A stretch of DNA of 14,656 nt from Planctomycetota bacterium (GTDB lineage: Bacteria > Planctomycetota > PUPC01 > DSUN01), in contig VGYW01000205.1 of the NCBI GenBank assembly GCA_016872875.1, positions 1 through 14,656 on the forward strand, given 5' to 3'. How positions within the stretch are numbered: the stretch's first letter is position 1; every line of letters begins with the position of its first letter. Below, in pieces: positions 5,996 through 12,988 of this stretch. The notes beneath the pieces were generated by a model. That model did not search any database. It saw only the letters and a program-made list of their open reading frames with translations, and was not told the origin of the DNA. The position numbers and the translations under genes are program-made.

Positions 5996-8980
5996 CTACT
6001 CGATTGGAGCGAAGCAAACGGTCCGGCCATCGCTGAGCGAGAGCAGGATGCGCCCCTGGTGGTCGGAGGCCAGGCCACCCTTGGCGGGCGGCACCGGGAG
6101 CTTCTCCTGCCAGAGATACGAGCCATCTTGAAGATTGATGGCCGCGAGGAACGCCTGGGAGCCGTCCTGGCCGGCGGCGACGAGGGCGTTGGGCGCGACG
6201 ATGAAGGCGTTGAACCTGCGCGCCTGCGGCAGTTGCCATGCGGTCTCGCGGGCTGGCTTCGTGCCCCCCTTCGGCCACAGCCGCCAGTTCGGCGGAGGCG
6301 CCGCGGTGCCGGGCGTGAGCGGCTTGAGCATGGCCAACGCTGCCTGATGGCTCCCTTCGTAGAGCACCTGGTAGCTGAGGGTCCGGCCGTCGGCAAGATC
6401 GTGTTCCAGCGGGGTGAACTGCCCGTACTCTGGATAGTAGGCGTAGTAAGCCGTGCCAGCCCTTGAGTCCACCTGGTGCACCGGCTCATTGAGGCACCTG
6501 CCGGTCTTCAGGTCGTAGCGCGCCGTGGCGTAGACGGTTCCCCCGGGGAATCGCAGCTCCTCGCCTTCGAGGTGGAGTTCGCCCTGGAGGCTGACGCCGT
6601 TCTTCACGGCGGGGGAGAGCGTGCCCGAGGTGTCGTTGCACCAGAGGAGCTTGCCGGTGACGGCATCGAGAGCGTAGACGTGCGTGCCGTCGTAATGGGC
6701 GATCCCCGCCGCGGCGTAGGCCACGCCGTCGCGCACGACGACGCCCCCGGCCACGGGCCAAGTGGAGATGAGCTTGCCGAGGACGGGGATCCAGCGCTCC
6801 GCCGGCGCGGCGCGGAAGGCCCAGAGGCAGCGGCCCGTGGCCGCCTCGAAGGCGTAGACGCGGCCATCGGCGGAGCCGGCATAGAGACGACCCTCCCAGA
6901 CGGCTGGGGCCACGTAGACCGGCCCGGCGGTGTAGGCCTGCCAGCGCACCTGGCCGGTCGCGGCGTCGAGCGCGCGCAACACCCCATTCTCGTAGCCGAC
7001 GAAGGCCAGCCCGCCGGCAGTGACGGGGGCGGTGGGCCGGCCCGCATCGGGCAGCGCGGCGGTCCATTGCTGCTTCACCCTGCCTGGCATGGCGATGGGC
7101 GTGACGCACCGCCGCTGGTTGTCGCCCATGGGGCAAGGCCAGTCCCCAGGCCGCACAGCCAGCTTCTCCACAGTCCCCGGTGGCACGGGCGTCTCGCCTG
7201 TGGGCCACAGGCCGGAGGCCTGTGCCACCCCTGCCCTGGCCGCCGGAGCCAGGGCGACGTGGCCGTAGAGCGACAGCGGGCATCTGCACTTCCACGCTCC
7301 CCAGTGAAGCATGCCGTCGGCGACAATCACGCCCTCATAGCAGGGCGGCCGCATGGGGGCGATGTGCTCCGCCCTGCCGGTCGCCAGGTCCACACGCACG
7401 GTGCCCTCCGCGGCGCGGTAGAAGACGCTGTCCACGCTCCCGGTCGCTATGGTGCAGCCGCGTCGGCCCTGGAAGCTCGTGTGGGCCTCTCCCGTGTCGC
7501 AGTTCAGACGGAAGCTGCTCCCCTCCGCCACCGCGTATGCCGCGTCGTCGCGCAACAGCAGATGGGCGCTCCCGCCATCGTTGAGCGGGACCTCCTTCTG
7601 CCACAGGAGCTTCCCGTTGTCGGTGGAGACCGCAACCACGCGGTTCATCCGCGGCCCGCAGAAGAAAAGGGACTTGTCGCTGCACCGGGCGTAGTGGAAC
7701 GGCGACAGGCCGGTCCAGCGGGGCTGCTTTGGGAAGAGGGGGCCAATGGCGGCCAGCAGATTCGGCTCTGACGTCTTCCAGAGAACCGACCCATCATCGG
7801 CGCGCACGCAGGCGACGAACCGTTCGGGGCTGAGCAGATAGATGCGGCCGTTCCTCATGCACGCGGCCCGGCCGTCAATCAAGTCTTGCTCCCGGTATCG
7901 CCAGAGGAGCTTCTTGGTCCTCGTGTCAATGGCCAACAGCGTGCGCCCCTGTGCCCAGGACGTCGCCGGGTCCTGGTAGTCGAATCCTGGCCAGTTGGCC
8001 CGCGGCCAGCCCCCCAGGCCGGAGTCGTCCGAACGGAGCAGCGGCGCCTGGAACTCAGCGCCCCCGAGCAAGGCATAGAGAATGCCCTTCTCAAGGGCCA
8101 TCCACTTCCACACCGAGCCGTCGGCCTCGGGGTCAGGGGCGATGATCTCGTCCTTCAGTTGGCCCGTCGCTGCATCGAGGAGCTTGCACGACTTGTCATC
8201 CGCCAGATACAGCACCTCGGGTGTGGCGACGATCGTATTGCGGAGGATCATGAACCCCTCTCGCAGCGGCCGCTTCCACAGGAGCGTGCCGTTGTAGGCG
8301 TTGAGCGCCATCAGGGTGTTGAGCATCGAGTTCTGGTTCGCCTTGTGAGCCAGATGCCCACAGGCCCTGAAGAGCCTCCCTCCAGCAGCAACCGTGACGG
8401 CCGGCGAAGGGCAGAACTTCGGCTCGGCAATGAACTGGGTGAGGTAAGGCGCCCGCGCCACCTGGTCCCTCGATTGCGGATTATTGTCCGGCCCGTGGAA
8501 CGGTTGGCTCCAGGAGTCAATGCCTGCGGGGAACGGCTTGACGATCTCCTCCTGCCCGACAAGGGCCTTGCCTTCGGGGTGGAGCACCCTCAGTAGCTCT
8601 GCGCGCGGCACCCTGCCTTGAGCGGGCGGCGCGAGCCAGATGGCGCCCGCGAGGCTATCAGCCAGATGGATTCGCTCCCAGGGGCCGCGGTCAGCGAAGA
8701 CCCGTTTCCCCAGCAACCCGGCCTTCTCCGCGGCCCGCCGCACGGCGAGTTCCTCGGCCGCGCTGGGCGACTGGAAGTAGACCGTCACCTCGCCCCCTGT
8801 CGCCAGGTCCACCACCAGACCCGGCTCGTCCGCTTTCGGCAGGCCCAGGACGACGCAGATACCCTTCTGGAGCCCGGCCCTGCGCAGAATCTCCTTTGCT
8901 TCAGCCCCGGCCCGAGCGGGAAGCACGGCCGACAGAAGGGCGATCGGTCCAACTGCCCACAGGCGAGCGAGTGCTGCCAT
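5996..8980 (-). CDS. Secreted methyltransferase-like / PQQ-type beta-propeller fusion protein (paralogue A)
   Basis: The ATG at 8980 gives 994 residues and an ideal signal peptide (MAALARLWAVGPIALLSAVL, then PARAGA); AAGGAAG lies 7 nt upstream. An alternative GTG at 9070 overlaps the previous stop (GTGA) and would add 30 residues before the signal peptide. Residues ~27-150 resemble a class I methyltransferase core (strand GICVVLG at 40-46, then LLRVLHPEGKALV), but the SAM-binding glycine motif is missing (GLPKADEP). The rest is WD-like/PQQ-like propeller blades with repeated LLDAATGQL, LLAIDTRTKKLLWRY, VRALDAATGQVRWQ and VYALDAVTGKLLW motifs. Two halves are joined by a linker (~584-601) encoded by a palindromic repeat. 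Such propellers often bind ligands or proteins and need not bind PQQ; the role is unknown, probably extracytoplasmic. It is a paralogue of the protein at 9844-12837. Confidence 0.87.
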   Translation of the reverse strand: MAALARLWAVGPIALLSAVLPARAGAEAKEILRRAGLQKGICVVLGLPKADEPGLVVDLATGGEVTVYFQSPSAAEELAVRRAAEKAGLLGKRVFADRGPWERIHLADSLAGAIWLAPPAQGRVPRAELLRVLHPEGKALVGQEEIVKPFPAGIDSWSQPFHGPDNNPQSRDQVARAPYLTQFIAEPKFCPSPAVTVAAGGRLFRACGHLAHKANQNSMLNTLMALNAYNGTLLWKRPLREGFMILRNTIVATPEVLYLADDKSCKLLDAATGQLKDEIIAPDPEADGSVWKWMALEKGILYALLGGAEFQAPLLRSDDSGLGGWPRANWPGFDYQDPATSWAQGRTLLAIDTRTKKLLWRYREQDLIDGRAACMRNGRIYLLSPERFVACVRADDGSVLWKTSEPNLLAAIGPLFPKQPRWTGLSPFHYARCSDKSLFFCGPRMNRVVAVSTDNGKLLWQKEVPLNDGGSAHLLLRDDAAYAVAEGSSFRLNCDTGEAHTSFQGRRGCTIATGSVDSVFYRAAEGTVRVDLATGRAEHIAPMRPPCYEGVIVADGMLHWGAWKCRCPLSLYGHVALAPAARAGVAQASGLWPTGETPVPPGTVEKLAVRPGDWPCPMGDNQRRCVTPIAMPGRVKQQWTAALPDAGRPTAPVTAGGLAFVGYENGVLRALDAATGQVRWQAYTAGPVYVAPAVWEGRLYAGSADGRVYAFEAATGRCLWAFRAAPAERWIPVLGKLISTWPVAGGVVVRDGVAYAAAGIAHYDGTHVYALDAVTGKLLWCNDTSGTLSPAVKNGVSLQGELHLEGEELRFPGGTVYATARYDLKTGRCLNEPVHQVDSRAGTAYYAYYPEYGQFTPLEHDLADGRTLSYQVLYEGSHQAALAMLKPLTPGTAAPPPNWRLWPKGGTKPARETAWQLPQARRFNAFIVAPNALVAAGQDGSQAFLAAINLQDGSYLWQEKLPVPPAKGGLASDHQGRILLSLSDGRTVCFAPIE
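7179..7229. repeat. 51-bp double-hairpin palindromic repeat inside the propeller gene
   Basis: It is bounded by a perfect 8-bp inverted pair, GGTGGCAC (7179-7186) and GTGCCACC (7222-7229). Inside are two hairpins: CACGGGCG-TCT-CGCCTGTG (7184-7202, one G-T pair) and the perfect CACAGGCC-GGA-GGCCTGTG (7206-7224). It is translated in frame on the minus strand as VAQASGLWPTGETPVPP, low-complexity sequence unlike the surrounding blades. I recall near-identical GTGGCACAGGC-type repeats scattered in planctomycete-like genomes; that is memory, not a search. Confidence 0.7.
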
Positions 8981-9066
8981 GGCGCTGCTTCCTTTCCCCG
9001 GCACAGGATTCCAGATCGGCACGGAGAGTCCCTCCATCACGCTCTTGAGCACTCTCATCGTTCCCC

Positions 9067-9822
9067 TCACTTGCCTTCCTTGGTCAGGAAGTTCCGACGG
9101 TAGGTGTTGTTGGTCCCGGAGTCCTTGTCGAAGATGCCCCGGATGTTGTCATAGACCCAGTTGTCCTCGACGATGAGGTTCCGGGACTTGTAGACCTTGA
9201 TGCCGGTGCTGTTGCCCGATTTCCCCTTGACGCCGCGGACGATGTTGTGGTGAAGCCAGGCGCCATCGGCGCCCTCGACCCGGATGCCGTCGTGATTGTC
9301 CGCGGTGTCAACATACTGGCCGGTGACCTCGCAGTAGGCGACCTCGATGCCTTTGCCGGTGAGCCAGCCGATCGTGCCCTGGACCACGAAGCCCTCGAAG
9401 CGGACGTGGTTGAGGGGGCCGCCGTCGTTGCTGCCAAGCAGCGGCTGGCCGGCTTCGGCGGGGACGAGGGTCGCCGCTTCGCCCGGAAGTGCTCGGAAGG
9501 AGATGGGCTTTCCGGGCTCGCCCGAACGTGGCGGGCGGATGTAGCCCAGGTAGTAGGCCCCCGGCTTGGTCCGGCACCGGTACTCGCCGCCCCGAAACCA
9601 GAGCGTGTCGCCGGGCTGGAGCGCGGAGAGCGCCCGCGAGAGCTTGCCGTCGGGGCCGGGCAGGTCGGCCAGGCCGAACGGGTCCTCCTGGGCGCCCGCG
9701 CCCGAACTGGGCTTGTTGGCCACGTAATAGTCGGCCGCCAAGGCTGGCCCCACGCGGGCCACCACAGTCCACCCCAGGACGACGGCGAGAATCGCCGTCA
9801 CGTATGGCCTCCGAGGCGTCAT
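9067..9822 (-). CDS. Secreted right-handed beta-helix protein, short (C-terminally truncated?)
   Basis: The ATG at 9822 has GGAGGA about 7 nt upstream and begins a signal peptide (MTPRRPYVTAILAVVLGW, cleavage near ALA-ADYY at 29). The body starts like other DUF1565/beta-helix proteins (DYYVANKPSSGAGAQEDPF, then LQPGDTLWFRGGEY). It goes on into helix rungs (VRFEGFVVQG, IEVAYCEVTG, AWLHHNIVRG, LIVEDNWVYDN, NNTYRRNFLT) but ends at residue 251 right after a rung (LTKEGK). The later coils and the closing SPAIDAG/GAYE motif of the beta-helix gene at 1364-2848 (494 residues) are absent. No reading frame downstream continues the fold, so a deletion rather than a simple frameshift is likely; alternatively it is a naturally short form. 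It follows the upstream gene by 21 bp. It probably binds or cleaves polysaccharide; no catalytic residues were identified. Confidence 0.8.
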   Translation of the reverse strand: MTPRRPYVTAILAVVLGWTVVARVGPALAADYYVANKPSSGAGAQEDPFGLADLPGPDGKLSRALSALQPGDTLWFRGGEYRCRTKPGAYYLGYIRPPRSGEPGKPISFRALPGEAATLVPAEAGQPLLGSNDGGPLNHVRFEGFVVQGTIGWLTGKGIEVAYCEVTGQYVDTADNHDGIRVEGADGAWLHHNIVRGVKGKSGNSTGIKVYKSRNLIVEDNWVYDNIRGIFDKDSGTNNTYRRNFLTKEGK

Positions 9823-9843
9823 TCTGCTTCCTCCGTTCGTGAG

Positions 9844-12837
9844 TCATGGTCGGCCGAAGCAGGCCAGGTTGCCATCGTGGGTCGTGAGGTAGAGCCTGCC
9901 TTGAGCGGCCGCAAGCCCGTCCGCGGCGGGCGGGGCGGCCAGGGGCCACTCTCGGCGGCGCGCGCCGTCCTTCGCCGAGAGCGCCCAGAGCTTCCCGCCC
10001 GGCTCGCGGCGGAGCCGATCGCTCGGCCCGGCCGCGAAGAGCACCTCGCCCGCCAAGGCGATGGCCTCGACCTGGAACGGGCCGGGGACTTCCACCTTCC
10101 AGGCCTCCTTGCCGCCCTCCCAGGCGACCAACTCGCCGCCGAACTCAGTTGTCGGATCGTTCACCTTCGACCAGTGGACGTACTGGAAGCGGAAGCCGAA
10201 GACCCGCCTGCCGTCGGGCGCCGCGACAAGCAGGTGGCCGAAGTGGGGGCCGTAGCCCTGGCGGATGCGCATCCAGTGCGACGCGGTGTCGTTCACCGAC
10301 AGCACACGCCAGGTGCGGTCGAGCACGGGGTTCGAGCCGCCCCAGAGGGCCTTCAGCTTCCCCGCGAACTCCCAGTTGAAGCCTGGGGACGGGCTGTCCC
10401 TAAGCGGCTCCCCTGTCTTTGGGCTGAAGCGAAGCCCGCCGGACGCGCCCCCCGCCATGCGCAGGGCGTCGCCATCGCTGACCAGCAGGTCGCTGAGGGC
10501 CGCCGGGAGCGGCTTCGACCAGAGGAGCTCGCCGGTCTGCGGACGCAGGGCAAGGCCGTGGATGCCGCCGTCGGCCGCGGCCGAGCGCCCGGCCACGCAG
10601 TAGGCCACGCCGTTCTCCACCAGCACGCCGCCGGTCACGGGCCAGAGGGACTCGACCTGGCCGAAGGCGACGATGCGGCGGTCGCGAGGGGCGGCACGGT
10701 AGCGCCAGACCAACTGCCCGTCGGTCGCCCTGAGGCAGTAGACCCAGCCGTCGTGTGAGCCGAAGAGGCAGAGGCCCTGGTCAATCGTCGGCGGCACGTC
10801 CACCCGTCCCCCGGCCGTGTAGCTCCACCGCCCCGCCCCGGTCGTGGCGTCGAGGGCAACCACGCGGTGAGCATCGGGAAGGCCTACGAACACCATACCC
10901 CCCGCGACCACGGGAGCCGTCAGGCGGTCGCCGCCGAGAGGGTTGGCCAGCCACTCATCGGCGAGCGGGGCCGCGGGCACGCGCTGGTCGTCCACCTGGA
11001 CCTCCCAGAATTTGCCGAGGTCCACGGGGACGGCTGACGCGGTGGCGCCGGAGCGCCGCGGGTCGTGGCGGAACGTTGGCCACTCGCCCCCGTTCGTAGT
11101 GCGGGCTTCAGCCCGTATCCCGAATGCCGGGCCGCGCTCGATGCGTCCCGCCGCCGAGGGCGAGGTGTCGCCCGCCGGCGCGAAAGCGATGAAGCCCCTG
11201 AGCGCTTCCTTGACGCACTTGCAGCCGTGGGGCTGCGTGTAGAGGAGGCCGTTGGCCACAATGACGCCGGCGCGGCAAGGATGGCGCCCCCCGCGGAAGA
11301 TGTGCGCGGCGCCGTCGCTCCAGTCGTAGAAGTTCAGCGGCCGCGTGCCGATGAGGTACTGCTCGGTGGCGATGTTGCGCATGCACCCGCCGCAGTAGCC
11401 GCCCGAGAGCGTGACCTGCTTCCTCGGCTGCCCCGTCCGCGGGTCCAGGCCGGCCAGGCCGTTGGCGCCCGTTCGATGCCACACGAGGCCGTCGGCGAAC
11501 CACACCGTGTCGGGCCACGTGGCCCGCGACGACCGATAGTCGAGGCCCCACAGGCGCCGGCCGTCGTCCGCCGCGAACGCCGCGATGCCGTTGTCCCCGA
11601 CCTGCCAGTCGCGCTCCCACACGAAGACCACGACGCCGCCCCTGGCGAAGAGCAACTCCTTCTTCTTGCCGCTGATCGCCGACAGGTCCGCCTGCCATCG
11701 CTGGGCGCCGCTGGCCAGGTCGAGGCAGACGAGTGCCGCCTGGCGGTTGGTGGTGAAGAAGATGCGTCCCCCGTCGGCGACGAGTTCCTGGGCGCTGGCC
11801 GGGTGCTTCCAGCGGGGCTGGCCGGAGGCGGTGTCGGCGGCGCGCAGCCCCTTGGCCTCGGCCAGGACGAGCAGGCCGCCCGCGTGCGCCAACCTCGCCT
11901 CGGCCCCGACATCGCGGAACACGGTGGCCAGGGTCTTGCCCGTTGCCGGGTCGAGTGCCGCGACTTCGGCGCCGATTGCGGCGTAGAGGCGGTCCGCGGT
12001 CGCGACCACGGCGTTGCCCAGCTCCTGCCCGTCGTGGAGCATGCGCCGCTCGATGGGGCGGCTCCAGAGCAGCAGGCCGTTGAAAGCGTCGCGCGCCGTG
12101 AGGAACCAGGTCTGGTTCCTTGTCTGGGGCACGCGGGCGGTGTTCGAGACCTCGTTGAGCGTCACGCTGAACACCCGTCCGCCTGCGGAGAGGAGGCCGC
12201 CATTGCTCACCTGGTAGCCCGTGCCCATCGGCCACGCAGGGCCTGCGATCCAGCGCAGGCCCCCGAGGGGCCGGATGGCCGTGTCGCGCGAGACGCAGTT
12301 CCCACTGGCATCGTAGGCCCGGTGGGTCCACTCGTCCATCGCCGCGGGCCTGGCCTTCCGAACCACACACCAGCCCTCTCGCCGCTCGACGCGAGCCAGC
12401 GGCTCGATGCCCGCGGGAGCATCCCCCTTCAGGCAGGCGACTCCATTGGGGCGGAGGATGCGGAGGACCTCATGGAGTGAAAGGCCGGCCGCGAGCGCCT
12501 TCGGTAGATCGTCCACGATAGCTAGGTTCGCCGCATCGTCGGCATAGGGAAGCGGGTCGAGGCCGGCGTGGTCCACCGACACCTGGCCGTAGAGGCCGCG
12601 ACCCTCGACGGCTCGCCGCGCCGCCGTTGCCGCCGCGCGGTCCGGGACGATGCAGTGGACGAGCAGGCTCGTGCCTTCCGCCAGATCGGCCAGGGAACCG
12701 GCGTCCGCGCAGTTCAGCACTACGCAGAGTCCGGCCTCAACTCTCGACAGGCGAATGGCCTCGGGCGCGGCGCCGCGGGCGGGGGCGGCCGCGCCGGCCA
12801 ACGCGGCCAACAGGGCCAGGAGCGGTGTGGTTCGCAT
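9844..12837 (-). CDS. Secreted methyltransferase-like / PQQ-type beta-propeller fusion protein (paralogue B)
   Basis: The ATG at 12837 follows GGAGA and opens a clear signal peptide (MRTTPLLALLAALAGAAAPARG); a TTG at 12861 would only add 8 residues. The protein has 997 residues. Residues ~30-162 are methyltransferase-like: GLCVVLNCADAG (36-47) sits where the SAM motif (typically GCGDG) belongs but has lost its glycines, while GLYGQVSVDH (81-90), LPYADDAANLAIV (96-108) and VLRILRPNGVACL (124-136) are well kept. DEWTHRAYDASGN (168-180) is the junction to the propeller. Blades show LLLWSRPIE, VAALDPATGKTL, VVALDATTGAGRWSY, VYCLRATDGQLVWRY and LALRPQTGELLW. A linker near 569-581 contains a palindromic repeat. 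It is the first gene of the operon, with a promoter-like site just upstream. Ligand binding or scaffolding outside the cytoplasm is inference. Confidence 0.88.
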   Translation of the reverse strand: MRTTPLLALLAALAGAAAPARGAAPEAIRLSRVEAGLCVVLNCADAGSLADLAEGTSLLVHCIVPDRAAATAARRAVEGRGLYGQVSVDHAGLDPLPYADDAANLAIVDDLPKALAAGLSLHEVLRILRPNGVACLKGDAPAGIEPLARVERREGWCVVRKARPAAMDEWTHRAYDASGNCVSRDTAIRPLGGLRWIAGPAWPMGTGYQVSNGGLLSAGGRVFSVTLNEVSNTARVPQTRNQTWFLTARDAFNGLLLWSRPIERRMLHDGQELGNAVVATADRLYAAIGAEVAALDPATGKTLATVFRDVGAEARLAHAGGLLVLAEAKGLRAADTASGQPRWKHPASAQELVADGGRIFFTTNRQAALVCLDLASGAQRWQADLSAISGKKKELLFARGGVVVFVWERDWQVGDNGIAAFAADDGRRLWGLDYRSSRATWPDTVWFADGLVWHRTGANGLAGLDPRTGQPRKQVTLSGGYCGGCMRNIATEQYLIGTRPLNFYDWSDGAAHIFRGGRHPCRAGVIVANGLLYTQPHGCKCVKEALRGFIAFAPAGDTSPSAAGRIERGPAFGIRAEARTTNGGEWPTFRHDPRRSGATASAVPVDLGKFWEVQVDDQRVPAAPLADEWLANPLGGDRLTAPVVAGGMVFVGLPDAHRVVALDATTGAGRWSYTAGGRVDVPPTIDQGLCLFGSHDGWVYCLRATDGQLVWRYRAAPRDRRIVAFGQVESLWPVTGGVLVENGVAYCVAGRSAAADGGIHGLALRPQTGELLWSKPLPAALSDLLVSDGDALRMAGGASGGLRFSPKTGEPLRDSPSPGFNWEFAGKLKALWGGSNPVLDRTWRVLSVNDTASHWMRIRQGYGPHFGHLLVAAPDGRRVFGFRFQYVHWSKVNDPTTEFGGELVAWEGGKEAWKVEVPGPFQVEAIALAGEVLFAAGPSDRLRREPGGKLWALSAKDGARRREWPLAAPPAADGLAAAQGRLYLTTHDGNLACFGRP
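11096..11118. repeat. Short palindromic repeat inside the second propeller gene
   Basis: GTAGTGCGGGCTTCAGCCCG, with a perfect CGGGCT-TC-AGCCCG stem at 11102-11115, is followed by a CCCGaatgcCGGG inverted pair (11119-11131). It is read in frame on the minus strand as part of FGIRAEARTT, a linker just before the conserved EWPTFRHDPRRSG block. It resembles a dispersed 'TGCGGGCTTCAGCCCG' repeat I remember from planctomycete-like genomes, and differs in sequence from the repeat at 7179-7229. Confidence 0.55.
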
Positions 12838-12861
12838 GGAACTCGTCTCCGTTCTGCCCAA

Positions 12862-12889
12862 ATTCTACGCGCTGGCCGACGGGTTGCAA
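12862..12889 (-). promoter_or_regulatory. Sigma70-like promoter for the minus-strand operon
   Basis: On the minus strand TTGCAA (12889-12884) and TAGAAT (12867-12862) are separated by 16 bp: two mismatches to TTGACA and one to TATAAT. Transcription would begin near 12855, leaving a leader of about 18 nt with GGAGA before the ATG at 12837. It is the AT-richest spot in this stretch. Sigma-factor consensus in the host is assumed. Confidence 0.4.
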
Positions 12890-12921
12890 GCCGCCGTGCC
12901 GTCGGGCCCAGGCTATGGAAC

Positions 12922-12939
12922 GTTCGGGCTTCCCGGAAC
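12922..12939. promoter_or_regulatory. Imperfect palindrome in the divergent intergenic region, possible operator
   Basis: GTTCGGG-CTT-CCCGGAAC pairs fully except for one extra G. It is centred in the 151-bp gap between two divergent start codons (12837 and 12989), where a shared regulator could act. The sequence could equally be a chance hairpin in GC-rich DNA. No regulator gene is in the window. Confidence 0.25.
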
Positions 12940-12988
12940 AGTACTTTGGGGAAGGATTGGTTCGGGTCGACGGAGGAAAGGAGCCGCG

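Noticed and set aside
7179..7229. CRISPR repeat or insertion-sequence end
   Set aside because: It is a single copy in the window, without spacers, transposase or target duplication, so only a palindromic dispersed-type repeat is called.
8981..9070. GTG at 9070 as start of propeller paralogue A
   Set aside because: The GTGA overlap is attractive, but it would put 30 residues before an otherwise ideal signal peptide. The ATG at 8980 has its own AAGGAAG site. Kept only as an alternative.
9247..10758. Plus-strand ORF of 503 codons opposite the short beta-helix and propeller genes
   Set aside because: It spans two sense genes and has a biased Ala/Gly/Arg/Val composition. High GC makes stop codons rare in this antisense frame.
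11065..12480. Plus-strand ORF of 471 codons opposite propeller paralogue B
   Set aside because: Same antisense effect; no start signal and no protein-like motifs.
5996..12837. True PQQ-dependent dehydrogenases
   Set aside because: The blades match generic PQQ-like/WD-like propeller repeats. I see no quinoprotein dehydrogenase active-site motifs (such as a vicinal Cys pair), so cofactor binding is not claimed.
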